Positions 47,234-55,906 of a stretch of DNA of 64,000 nucleotides are shown one piece after another. Both the position numbers and the translations under genes were made by a program. The stretch's first letter is position 1. Each line of letters starts with the position of its first letter. The DNA lies in the NCBI RefSeq assembly GCF_000466985.1, contig NZ_BATC01000008.1, positions 1 to 64,000 on the forward strand. The letters run 5' to 3'. This DNA is from Brevundimonas abyssalis TAR-001 (lineage in GTDB: Bacteria > Pseudomonadota > Alphaproteobacteria > Caulobacterales > Caulobacteraceae). Below the pieces are notes generated by a model. The model worked only from the letters and a program-made list of their open reading frames with translations. It did not search any database and was not told the DNA's origin.

Positions 47234-47827
47234 ATGACCCCTTGGGAACATCACACCGCCCTCACCCGCGATCGTCTGATCACGATCGGGAAACTGATCG
47301 AGCGCGGCCGTAACGACGCCCTGGATCGCTTCGACGCGAGCGCGGGCTGCACGGGATGGACCCTCGGCTGCGAGGCCTTCGCCTTCCAGAAGCACCAGAT
47401 CGAAGCGACGGCGCCCGACGTCGACTGGCTGGAGATCCTGAATCCGACGATGCAGTTCGTGTTCAGCGTGGGCGGCGTGCCGATCCGATTCTATCGAGGC
47501 GAGCCGGACGATCCGAACGCGCGGACCCTGAAGCAGACCTTCTCGGAACTTCAGCAGCTGAGCCTTTTCGGCGCCGATGAACTGGTCAAATTGACCTCCG
47601 AGCCCCTGTACCGTTTCGCGATCGAGACCGATCTGGACGGCGCGATCACGGCCGTGACCTTCGTGGTGCTGGCGGGCGATACGCCGGTGCTGACCTGGCA
47701 GGTGCCGCTGGACGAAGCGGTGACCAAGGTGTCGCCGCTCTGGGTCGCGGGCAGCGAGGGCGTCGATCTGCCTGCGCCCGCCGTCGGAATCGCGGCAAGG
47801 AAGCAGAAAGACGGGACGACCGAATGA
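47234..47827 (+). CDS. Unknown cytoplasmic protein preceding the XRE-ImmA gene
   Basis: About 197 residues, MTPWEHHTALTRDRLITIGKLIERGR at the start, no signal or membrane helix. The middle has WLEILNPTMQFVFSVGGVPIRFYRG and the end a beta-rich region (FVVLAGDTPVLTWQVPL). I recognise no family. It has its own promoter, and an XRE-ImmA gene follows after 52 bases in the same direction. That pairing suggests the ImmA protein regulates or cleaves this or a nearby product. Confidence 0.65.
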   Translation: MTPWEHHTALTRDRLITIGKLIERGRNDALDRFDASAGCTGWTLGCEAFAFQKHQIEATAPDVDWLEILNPTMQFVFSVGGVPIRFYRGEPDDPNARTLKQTFSELQQLSLFGADELVKLTSEPLYRFAIETDLDGAITAVTFVVLAGDTPVLTWQVPLDEAVTKVSPLWVAGSEGVDLPAPAVGIAARKQKDGTTE

Positions 47828-47879
47828 TCGGCCGATCCGCACGGATCTGGGTGGGGGGCGGTCGCTAGACCGGCCAGTC

Positions 47880-48995
47880 ATGGAAACGAACTCGAAAATG
47901 GCAGGCGAGCAACTCCGGCTCGCCCGGCTGGCGCATGGCTATTCGCTCGAGGAGGTCGGCGAGCTGATCGGGGCGACCCGTCAGTTCATCCACCAGCTCG
48001 AGACCGGCTCTCGGTCGCCATCGGACGAAGTGGTGGACGCTCTGGCCGATGTGCTGGGCGTCACGCCGGCCTTTCTGGCCCAACCGATCCCATCGACGGT
48101 GCGGCCGGAACAGTGCCATTTCCGCGGGCACATCACCCGGCCAGCCTCGATCACCAGCCAGGTGCTGGCCCGGGGCACGCTACTCGACAAATTCGTCGCG
48201 GCCATCGAAGTCCACCTGGAACTGCCGGCCGTGTCCTTCCCCGATCTGCCGGCGGCCACGGCCGAGGAGATCGAACAGGCGGCCGAAGAGGCCCGGCGAT
48301 ATTGGGGACTCGGAACGACGGGTCCGATCACAAGCATGATGCGGGTGGTCGAGAACGCCGGCGCCGTCGTCACCTATTTCGGCGATCTGTCGGATCGGGT
48401 GGACGCCTTCTCGATGGATCGGCGCAGGCCGATCATCGTCCGCAGCTCTCTCAAGGAGAGCCTTTGTCGGCAACGGTTCGACTTCGCCCACGAGTGCGGC
48501 CATCTGATCATGCACCGGGGCATGCAGACGGGAGATCGCGCGACCGAAGACCAAGCCCACCGTTTCGCGAGCGCCTTCCTGTTTCCGCGTGGGGCTGTCC
48601 TGCGGGAATTCCCACGAGGGCGTGCGATCAATTGGCGCGCGCTGTTCGAGCTCAAACTCAGATGGAAGATGTCCGTCCGCGCGCTGGTTCGGCGGGGCTA
48701 TGACCTGGGTCTGTTGACCCCGGCCCAGTACCGCACCGCCAACATCCATCTGGTGAAAACAGGACAGGCCAAGGTCGAGACCTATGACGCGGACGACGCC
48801 TTGCCGGTCGAACAGCCTGAGCTGCTGCCGTCGGCGCTCTCGGCGCTGGCGGATGCGGTGGTCGGGGGCGCCGGGGCGATCGGGCGCGAGATCGGTCTGG
48901 CCCCCGCCATGCTTGAATTGATCACCGGCTCCAGCTTCCCGGAGCCCGGGCCGTCGATCAACGATCCGAAGGTCGTCCGCCTCCGGCCCATGTAA
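47880..48995 (+). CDS. XRE-ImmA/IrrE metalloprotease regulator
   Basis: 371 residues. N-terminal XRE HTH: GEQLRLARLAHGYSLEEVGELIGATRQFIHQLETGSR. Central zinc-protease domain: RFDFAHECGHLIMHRG (HExxH) with a downstream FASAFLFPRG block. Such two-domain proteins repress genes and, on a signal, cleave a repressor or partner; the best-known example controls an ICE. Its location before the AbiE and Qat genes makes a role in controlling them or the island plausible. Confidence 0.87.
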   Translation: METNSKMAGEQLRLARLAHGYSLEEVGELIGATRQFIHQLETGSRSPSDEVVDALADVLGVTPAFLAQPIPSTVRPEQCHFRGHITRPASITSQVLARGTLLDKFVAAIEVHLELPAVSFPDLPAATAEEIEQAAEEARRYWGLGTTGPITSMMRVVENAGAVVTYFGDLSDRVDAFSMDRRRPIIVRSSLKESLCRQRFDFAHECGHLIMHRGMQTGDRATEDQAHRFASAFLFPRGAVLREFPRGRAINWRALFELKLRWKMSVRALVRRGYDLGLLTPAQYRTANIHLVKTGQAKVETYDADDALPVEQPELLPSALSALADAVVGGAGAIGREIGLAPAMLELITGSSFPEPGPSINDPKVVRLRPM

Positions 48996-49064
48996 GGTTG
49001 GTTTGGTGATACGCCAATCTGATAACTCACAGTGCTCAAAATGAGGCTCTGTGAAACAGGGTAT

Positions 49065-49099
49065 TTGACATGTCTCCACTTCGAGCACCATAAGTGCTC
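49065..49099 (+). promoter_or_regulatory. abiE promoter with overlapping palindrome
   Basis: TTGACA (49065-49070), a 17-base spacer and CCATAA (49088-49093). The palindrome GAGCAC-CATAA-GTGCTC (49083-49099) covers the -10, and a further GTGCTC half-site lies at 49032. AbiEi antitoxins repress their own promoters through such repeats. Confidence 0.72.
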
Positions 49100-49101
49100 A
49101 A

Positions 49102-49926
49102 ATGCTAGGAAAGCTAAACAAGCTGGAGCGGCTGTTGCCGGAGGGGCTGGTGGTGGACTCCACCTGGCTCAACGAGCACGGCTACTATAACTCGCTCCGC
49201 GCCAAATATGTCGCTGCCGGCTGGCTCGAGCAGCCCGCGCGCCGCGTCTATCGCCGCCCGCGCGGCACGCTGGACTGGCAGCTGGTCGCCCTGTCGCTGC
49301 AGACCCTGCTCGACTATCAACTGGTGGTGGGAGGCCGCACGGCGCTCGAACTCCAGGGGTTCGGTCACTACCTGAGCCGCGAGGTGCAGGAGGTTCATCT
49401 CTACGGCCTGACCAGGCCGCCGACCTGGCTGAACGACCTCAAGCTCGGCGTCCGCTTCCTCTATCACAATCCGGCCCGCCTGTTCGGCCACGCCGCCTGG
49501 TTCGGGCTGCGCGGCCAGGAGCCGTCCGGCCCCGCCGATCCCTTCGCCTGGGGTCAGGCCGGCGTCGCCGAGATGCCGATCGGGCACTGGAAATGGCCGA
49601 TGCTCGTCTCGACGCCCGAACGGGCCCTGCTCGAACTGCTCGACGAACTCCCTGATCGCGAGACATTCGATCAGGTCGACGCCCTGGTGGAGGGCCTGGC
49701 CAATCTCAGCCCGCGTCGCCTGCAACTGCTCCTCGACGACTGCCGGAGCATCAAGGTCAAACGCCTGTTCTTCTTCTTCGCCGACCGTCACGGTCACGGG
49801 TGGCTGAAACGCTTGGACCGGAGCTCGATCAACCTCGGCAGCGGCAACCGCATGCTGGCCAAGGGCGGGCGACTCGATCCGACCTACCGCATCACCGTGC
49901 CGGAAGACTTCAATGCCGTTCGGTGA
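49102..49926 (+). CDS. abiEi: AbiEi-type antitoxin
   Basis: 274 residues. N-terminal winged HTH: LNEHGYYNSLRAKYVAAGWLEQPARRVYRRPRGTLDWQLVALSLQTLLDYQLVVGGRTALELQGFGHYL, a typical AbiEi layout in which the HTH autoregulates and the C-terminal half neutralises the toxin. The ATG follows directly on an operator palindrome. The stop overlaps the toxin gene by 14 bases, so the two are co-translated. Confidence 0.85.
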   Translation: MLGKLNKLERLLPEGLVVDSTWLNEHGYYNSLRAKYVAAGWLEQPARRVYRRPRGTLDWQLVALSLQTLLDYQLVVGGRTALELQGFGHYLSREVQEVHLYGLTRPPTWLNDLKLGVRFLYHNPARLFGHAAWFGLRGQEPSGPADPFAWGQAGVAEMPIGHWKWPMLVSTPERALLELLDELPDRETFDQVDALVEGLANLSPRRLQLLLDDCRSIKVKRLFFFFADRHGHGWLKRLDRSSINLGSGNRMLAKGGRLDPTYRITVPEDFNAVR

Positions 49927-50830
49927 TCTCTACGAACGCCAGGTCCGGTTGTTGATCCGCACCCTGCCGTACGTGCTGGTCGAGACCGAATTCGCCCTAA
50001 AGGGCGGCACGGCCATCAATCTGTTCGTCCGCGACCTGCCGCGCCTTTCGGTCGATATCGATCTGACCTATTTGCCCGTCCGCGAACGCGGGGAGTCCCT
50101 GGCCGCGATCGACGCCGGCCTGAGGCGGATCGCGGCCGCCATGGCCGCCGGGCTGCCCGGTGTCGTGGTGACGCCTGGCCAGGCGCGGCCCGAAGGCACG
50201 ATCGACAAACTTCTCGTCGCTGCGGATGGCGTCCAGATCAAGATCGAGGTCACGCCCGTATTGCGCGGCACGGTGTTCGCTCCTGAGCTGCGGAGCGTCG
50301 CGCCGGCCGTGGAAGACCGGTTTGGCTTCGCTGAGGCCCAGATGGTGTCCCTGCCCGACCTCTATGGGGGCAAGATCGCCGCCGCCCTGGATCGCCAGCA
50401 CCCGCGCGACCTGTTCGACGTGCGCGACCTGTTGGCCAACGAAGGCGTGGGCGATCAAATGCGCCAAGCTTTTATCGCCTATCTGATCAGCCACCCTCGC
50501 CCGATGGCCGAAGTACTGCGCCCGCGCCGCAAGGACATCGCCGAGGAGTTCCGGCGGGGCTTCGTCGGCATGACGAAGGAGCCTGTCGACCTCGACGACC
50601 TGATCGCCGCGCGCGAGGCGCTGATCGCGATCATCGTCGCTGAGATGCCGGCCGAGCACCGGGCGTTCCTGATCGGCTTCAAACGTGGCGACCCTGATTG
50701 GGATCTCATCGGCCTGCCGACCATCGCCGACCTGCCGGCCGTGCGCTGGAAGCAGCGGAATCTGGACCAGCTCGCGCCCGACCGGCGCGACCGCCTGGTG
50801 GAAGGCCTGCGCGCCGTTTGGCCGTCATGA
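49913..50830 (+). CDS. abiEii: AbiEii-type nucleotidyltransferase toxin
   Basis: 305 residues. The catalytic motif is LKGGTAINLFVRDLPRLSVDIDLTYLP, with the G-G-T and D-x-D of the DNA polymerase beta superfamily. A later segment, VSLPDLYGGKIAAALDRQHPRDLFDVRDLL, matches the Lys and Asp region essential in AbiEii. Toxins of this group transfer nucleotides to tRNA and stop growth, giving phage abortive infection. The stop overlaps the start of a membrane-protein gene. Confidence 0.88.
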   Translation: MPFGDLYERQVRLLIRTLPYVLVETEFALKGGTAINLFVRDLPRLSVDIDLTYLPVRERGESLAAIDAGLRRIAAAMAAGLPGVVVTPGQARPEGTIDKLLVAADGVQIKIEVTPVLRGTVFAPELRSVAPAVEDRFGFAEAQMVSLPDLYGGKIAAALDRQHPRDLFDVRDLLANEGVGDQMRQAFIAYLISHPRPMAEVLRPRRKDIAEEFRRGFVGMTKEPVDLDDLIAAREALIAIIVAEMPAEHRAFLIGFKRGDPDWDLIGLPTIADLPAVRWKQRNLDQLAPDRRDRLVEGLRAVWPS

Positions 50831-51495
50831 GGCGGCGGGGACTGGTCGCCTGGCTCCCCTCGCTCACCGCGGCGGCCTGGTTCACCATAGACAAACTCCT
50901 CCCCGACCTCCTCCCGCCGGTTCCCCGGCCCTGGGCTTGGGCAATCGTCGCCCTGTCCGTCCTCGTGGCGGCGTTGGCGCTGGGCGTTCGGGCTCTCCAC
51001 GGCGTTCGGGCGCGCGTCCCGGGTCCGTGGGCGGCGAGACCGATCTGGTCGATCCTGCGGTGGCTCCACGAGCGACCGCGCGTTTCCATTCTCACAGCGG
51101 CCGCGTCGGCGGAGTTCGGCATTTCGACGCTGGACCAGTTCCGGATCAGGCTGACCGTCCACCGCAGCGTCGAACGGGCGACGGTGCCTTGCCGTATCGA
51201 CTTCGAGCAGGCCGTCCTCACGCTGATCCAGGATGACCGGCAGGGCCAAAGGCGCTTGCGGCTGGTTCCCGGCGAGGCGGGCGGATTCCTGGCCCTGCCG
51301 TTGGCGTCGCGGCGCTCGGACTCGGTAATAATCGACTTCGTTCCGACGACCCTGCCCCTGCCGAGCGCTCGCGCACCCGACCTGCACAAACCCTTTGCGC
51401 TCGAATTGAGATCGGTTCACGCCGAAATTCAGACGCGTCGCCCGATGGCGGGCCGGCTGCCAATGGCGGCGCTGATCATCGCCCCGCCAGCCTGA
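50827..51495 (+). CDS. Two-helix membrane protein coupled to AbiEii, function unknown
   Basis: 222 residues from the ATG that overlaps the AbiEii stop by 4 bases (ATGA). Two hydrophobic helices near residues 5-30 and 37-60 (WAWAIVALSVLVAALALGVRAL) are followed by about 155 residues, probably beta-rich: FRIRLTVHRSVERATVPCRID, LRLVPGEAGGFLALPLAS and FALELRSVHAEIQTR. No known family is recognised. The 2-TM plus beta layout recalls membrane effectors of nucleotide-signalling defence systems, but that is only analogy. Tight coupling points to a role with AbiE. Confidence 0.7.
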   Translation: MRRRGLVAWLPSLTAAAWFTIDKLLPDLLPPVPRPWAWAIVALSVLVAALALGVRALHGVRARVPGPWAARPIWSILRWLHERPRVSILTAAASAEFGISTLDQFRIRLTVHRSVERATVPCRIDFEQAVLTLIQDDRQGQRRLRLVPGEAGGFLALPLASRRSDSVIIDFVPTTLPLPSARAPDLHKPFALELRSVHAEIQTRRPMAGRLPMAALIIAPPA

Positions 51496-51552
51496 GTCCG
51501 AATGCGATGACGGCGACGCCGATTCAGACGGGCGTAGCGTTCCGTAAATCTC

Positions 51553-51581
51553 ATAGGCGTCGTGCGCATCACGTCGCCTAC
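51553..51581. other. Hairpin in the gap between the AbiE unit and qatA
   Basis: TAGGCGTCGTG and CACGTCGCCTA form an 11-base stem with one mismatch around a short loop. It could end the AbiE transcript or regulate qatA. The surrounding 185 bases hold no gene. Confidence 0.5.
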
Positions 51582-51680
51582 CGTAGCAGCAAGACGGTGA
51601 ATCGGGAGAGGATGTCGAAGAAGTATGTTTGCCGTGGCCGTCGATCCGCTGACGCAACAGCTTTGCCGTGTGATTCCTGA

Positions 51681-53729
51681 ATGGACACTGCCCAGCCGTC
51701 AAGCTTAACGTTGTTGTTGATACGGCGCGTTGGCGAAGCGCTATCGCCCTTCCGGAGGTTTCGATTGAGCAGACGCGCCGACCCATTCTTCCTGAGCGAC
51801 CAAGAGACGGCGGTCGATCTTCTCTATTACGAGGCGATCGCGCGCACGGTTGTGCGGCTGGTGAGACAGAGCGCCGATGTCCCGGTGACGATCGGTGTTC
51901 ATGGCGACTGGGGCGCCGGGAAATCTAGTGTCCTGAAGATGACGGCTGCGGCGTTCGAGGGCCAGGACCGCGTCATAACCCTGTGGTTCAACGGTTGGGT
52001 ATTTGAGGGTTTCGAAGACGCGAAGGCTGTCGTCATCGAGACGATCATCTCGGAGCTTCGTCGTGCCAGGCCAGGGTCTGCGAAGGTTGCCGAAGCCGCC
52101 AAGAAACTCCTCAAAAGGGTCGACTGGCTCAAGGTGGCCCAAGCGGCAGGAGGCATGGCGTTCACTGCGGCGACCGGCGTCCCGTCTCCGGACTTGTTGC
52201 GATCTCTGTACAACGGACTGTCCGGGTTCGTCGCCGATCCCTCCCAAATGGTGACGCCCGAAACCCTCAAGGGCTTGGCCGAAAAGGCCAGCGGGGTCCT
52301 GAAAGCTTCCGAAGCCTCATCGGAGACCGCGCCGGATCAGATGCATGCCTTCCGAGAGGAGTTTGAGGCCCTGCTCGACGCGGCCGAGATCGATCAGCTG
52401 GTCGTTCTGATCGACGATCTTGATCGGTGTCTGCCGGAGACCGCCATCGCCACACTGGAAGCAATTCGCCTCTTCCTTTTTGTGCCGCGTACGGCCTTCG
52501 TCATCGCGGCGGACGAGGCGATGATTGAATATTCGGTCCGCCGTCATTTTCCCGAACTCCCGGCGACCACCGGCCCGATGAGCTACTCGCGGAATTATCT
52601 CGAGAAGCTGATCCAGGTTCCATTCCGCATCCCGGCGCTGGGTCTGGCTGAGACCCGAGCCTATGTGACCCTGCTCCTAGCGCAGAGGGCGCTCGGTGAG
52701 GCGGCGCCTGAGTTCCAATCGCTGTTGACGGCTGCGCGGGAGGACCTGAGGCGGCCATGGGCGAGCCGCGGTCTAGATCGGACCGTGGTCCAAGGCGCGC
52801 TCGGCGGGACGATTCCTCCGTCGGTGGAAGACGCGCTGCGTGTGAGCAGCCAGATTACACGGCTGCTCACGGACGGCACGCGAGGCAATCCACGTCAGAT
52901 CAAGCGGTTCCTGAACTCCATGGCGTTGCGGCAGGCCATCGCCGAGGAACGCGGTTTCGGCGAGGACATCGAGTTTCCCGTCCTGGCCAAGCTCATGCTG
53001 GCTGAGCGGTTCGCACCGGACCTGTACGACCAGCTCTCCCGACTCGCGTCCACCGCAGTCGATGGCCGTGTCGCGGCGCTGGCCGTCCTCGAGACCGGGG
53101 CCAAGACTCCGCCAGCGCCGGTCGTCGGTCAGACAAACAAACCAAGAGATAAGCCTATCGTCGATGGCGCGGCGTCGCCCGAAGCTGAGGACTGGTTGAG
53201 GAGCGACTGGTCCAAGGGCTGGGCCCAGATTGAACCGCCGCTCGCGGTCGTGGACCTGCGCCCCTACGTCTTCGTCACCCGAGACAAGCGCAGCTATTTC
53301 GCAGGCGTGATCGCATCGGATCATCTTGAGGCGCTGGTCGAGAAACTGAGCGGATCGGCTATGGCCGCCCGGTCGGCAGATCCCGACCTGGGACGCATAA
53401 CCGATACAGAGGCTGAACAGGTCTTCGATGCGCTCCAGACCCGGATACTATCCTCGGACAAGCTGGCCGCCGCTCCGCCCGGTGTTCACGGCCTGGCCCG
53501 ACTCGTCATTGCCCGGCCGTCTCTGCAACGTCGTCTTCTGGTCTTTCTCAGGGGCCTTCCGACCGACGCCGCGGGCGGTTGGGCGGTCACCAGTTGGACC
53601 GGAGCCTTCTCCGACACTCTCGTCGCGGCAGAGTTCGAGACTTTGCGTGCCGGGTGGGCGACGGCGGCGACCAACAAGGGCTTAAAGGCGGCCGCCGAGG
53701 CCGCCGCCGCGATGGACCGGAAGGTTTAG
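51681..53729 (+). CDS. qatA: QatA, KAP-family P-loop ATPase of the Qat defence system
   Basis: 682 residues. Walker A is TIGVHGDWGAGKSS near residue 73; Walker B is QLVVLIDDLDRCLPETAIATLE, the KAP signature. ALRVSSQITRLLTDGTRGNPRQIKRFLNSM is the conserved KAP sensor region. TTG at 51765 is a possible start closer to the conserved part. KAP ATPases associate with the membrane or assemblies; in Qat it is needed for phage defence. The qatB start follows one base after the stop. Confidence 0.9.
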   Translation: MDTAQPSSLTLLLIRRVGEALSPFRRFRLSRRADPFFLSDQETAVDLLYYEAIARTVVRLVRQSADVPVTIGVHGDWGAGKSSVLKMTAAAFEGQDRVITLWFNGWVFEGFEDAKAVVIETIISELRRARPGSAKVAEAAKKLLKRVDWLKVAQAAGGMAFTAATGVPSPDLLRSLYNGLSGFVADPSQMVTPETLKGLAEKASGVLKASEASSETAPDQMHAFREEFEALLDAAEIDQLVVLIDDLDRCLPETAIATLEAIRLFLFVPRTAFVIAADEAMIEYSVRRHFPELPATTGPMSYSRNYLEKLIQVPFRIPALGLAETRAYVTLLLAQRALGEAAPEFQSLLTAAREDLRRPWASRGLDRTVVQGALGGTIPPSVEDALRVSSQITRLLTDGTRGNPRQIKRFLNSMALRQAIAEERGFGEDIEFPVLAKLMLAERFAPDLYDQLSRLASTAVDGRVAALAVLETGAKTPPAPVVGQTNKPRDKPIVDGAASPEAEDWLRSDWSKGWAQIEPPLAVVDLRPYVFVTRDKRSYFAGVIASDHLEALVEKLSGSAMAARSADPDLGRITDTEAEQVFDALQTRILSSDKLAAAPPGVHGLARLVIARPSLQRRLLVFLRGLPTDAAGGWAVTSWTGAFSDTLVAAEFETLRAGWATAATNKGLKAAAEAAAAMDRKV

Positions 53730-53730
53730 A

Positions 53731-54549
53731 ATGGGAACCTCGAGCCCTTACGGAGGGCCGCAGATCGGCCTGATCCCCAGTTGGGTCGATGATCCGGCGA
53801 CGGGCGTGGAGACGCCCCCCACCAGTCCGGCAGCGACGCCCGCGCCAACCTCCTCGTCTCCGGACACTTCCGGCGCCGGTTCGTTGAGGGGGGCTCGGAC
53901 CGCGTTCAACAAGTTCGCCAGGACCGGTAACCGCGACGACCTCGCCAGAAGCGTGTCGCGCTATGTCCGCGACGGGGTCGGGGGCAGTCGCCGGGCGGCC
54001 AGACGGATGGGCGAGGCGAGAGCCTCAGCGGGACGGTTGCTCGGCGTCGTACGGGACATTGCCCGGGACGGACCGGTCGAAGCGCTGCGGCGCGTCAACC
54101 TCGCCAATCTAGCCGGTCAACCCGCCGAAACCGTGCTGTTGGCGCTCCTCGAAGCCATCTGCCCGCCGGGCGGTACGCTCGACGAAGCAATCGCTCGCCA
54201 AGGAATGCTCGAGGCCATCGACGCGCTCGCGGAGGACGGGCTGGGCGCCTTTGACACCCTGACCCCGGGGCAGCTCGAGGAGTTCTTCTTGGACGTCGTC
54301 GCGCGAACCATCGAAGCGCGCATTCTCAATGACATTGGTTCACGCGGCATCAACCTGCCCACATCGGTCGCCGCCATCGATCAGCTCCAGGCCCAACTTC
54401 ATGACTTCGTCTCGGGCACGGTGCGACAGCAACTCGCGGGTCGGCTCGATGGGGTGGCCAGCCTGACCGACCGGAACGTGTTGGGCGCCGCGGACGGGAT
54501 TTACGAGAGAGCCTTCGATGTGCTCGCTGCGATCGGGGACGACCTATGA
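53731..54549 (+). CDS. qatB: QatB, Qat defence component of unknown fold
   Basis: 272 residues. Starts MGTSSPYGGPQIGLIPSW, the short conserved N-terminal motif of QatB. A Thr/Ser/Pro linker and a helical domain follow (LANLAGQPAETVLLALLEAICPPGGTLDEAIARQGMLEAID). The role is not known beyond its requirement for defence. The stop overlaps the qatC start (ATGA). Confidence 0.85.
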   Translation: MGTSSPYGGPQIGLIPSWVDDPATGVETPPTSPAATPAPTSSSPDTSGAGSLRGARTAFNKFARTGNRDDLARSVSRYVRDGVGGSRRAARRMGEARASAGRLLGVVRDIARDGPVEALRRVNLANLAGQPAETVLLALLEAICPPGGTLDEAIARQGMLEAIDALAEDGLGAFDTLTPGQLEEFFLDVVARTIEARILNDIGSRGINLPTSVAAIDQLQAQLHDFVSGTVRQQLAGRLDGVASLTDRNVLGAADGIYERAFDVLAAIGDDL

Positions 54550-55906
54550 GCGCGCACAGCATCGTCTGCCGTCTCGGCGACCGGGATCGTACGCGACTTC
54601 CTGCCGCCAAGGGACTGACCCGGACGGAGATTTCCTTTATCGAGGCGGATCGACGCCTCGACTACGGCCTCGGCCAAGCGCTGGATCAACTGGCGGGGGT
54701 CGGTCTCCGTCCCGGGGAGATCGCGGTTGATCTGGCGATATTCGCCGCAACGCTCACGGCTGCTGACACGCGGGTCAATCGGCACTCTGAGGCTCAGGAC
54801 GCTGGACCCGGGAAATCACCCTGGAGACGCCGGTTTCTGATCCGGCCCTCTGGGCCTCCGTCTCGGACCTGCTGGTCCAGATGCTTAACTTCCTGACCGG
54901 GGATCGCTGGTCCCTTCGATTCCGCGCCAGGGCTCCTGGCCTGAAACGATTAGCCCCGGCGCCGCTGCGGCTACCGCTACATCGACCGAAGGACGTTTGC
55001 CTGTTCTCAGGCGGATTGGACAGCTACATCGGAGCCATCGATCTGCTCGAGAAGAAGCGGTCGTCTCTGCTGGTCAGCCACTACTGGGATGGCGTCACGA
55101 GCGCCCACCAGAGCCTCTGCGCCGACCGACTCGAGAAGGCTTATCCCAAGTCCGACCTCATCCATCTGCGGGCTCGGGTCGGATTTCCCACCGGAGCCGT
55201 TCCCACATCCTCGGGCGAGAATTCTCTTCGGGGGCGGTCCTTCCTGTTCTTCGCTCTCGCCGCTCTCGCCGCCGACGCGATCGATGACGACGTCACGATC
55301 CATGTCCCGGAGAATGGCCTGATCTCGCTCAACGTCCCCTTGGACCCACTCCGCCTCGGATCCCTGAGCACTCGCACAACACATCCCTACTACATGGCTC
55401 GCTGGAATGAATTGTTGGGGCAGCTTGGAATTCGGGCGAAGCTCCACAATCGTTATCGTCACCAGACCAAAGGCGAAATGGCGGCAGGCTGCGAGAACAA
55501 GCCGCTCCTGATGAAGACGGCGAAAGACACGATGTCCTGCAGTTCCCCGGCCAAGGCGCGATGGGTCAAGGCGCCCCCCCAGCACTGCGGCCATTGCGTA
55601 CCCTGCCTGATCCGGCGGGCCTCGCTCCAGGTCGGACTCGGTTCGGACCCGACGACGTACACTCTGCCGGACCTGCATGCGCGACCACTTGATGCCGCCA
55701 AGGCTGAAGGGGAACACATCCGGGCGTTTCAGCTCGCGATCGCCCAACTCAGGACCCGGCCGAGCCGCGCCCGTTTTCGGATCCATCAGCCGGGGCCGCT
55801 GAACGATCTCCCGGACGAACTGCTTCAGTATGAGGCGGTCTACGTCAATGGCTTGAACGAAGTAGATGCGCTGGTGCGTGGCGTCGTTGTAAAACCCATG
55901 GGATGA
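54546..55906 (+). CDS. qatC: QatC, QueC-like enzyme of Qat, frameshifted near 54800
   Basis: With one base added it encodes about 453 residues. The N part (MSAHSIVCRLGDRDRTRLPAAKG to RHSEAQD) is in one frame. The rest (GRWTREITLETPVSDPALW...) is in another; GACCGC for GACGC at 54800 joins them. The catalytic part has DVCLFSGGLDSYIGAID (PP-loop SGGLDS) and CGHCVPC for zinc, as in 7-cyano-7-deazaguanine synthase. It probably modifies a nucleobase or protein N-terminus. Overlaps both neighbours by 4 bases. An internal ATG at 54881 could give a shorter form. Confidence 0.85.

Noticed and set aside
49913-51495. CBASS system (nucleotide cyclase with 2-TM effector)
   Set aside because: The nucleotidyltransferase is of the AbiEii type with an AbiEi partner and no CD-NTase features; the resemblance is limited to the effector layout.
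54790-54810. Programmed ribosomal frameshift in qatC
   Set aside because: No slippery heptamer or clear downstream structure; the break matches the single-base losses found in many unrelated genes.
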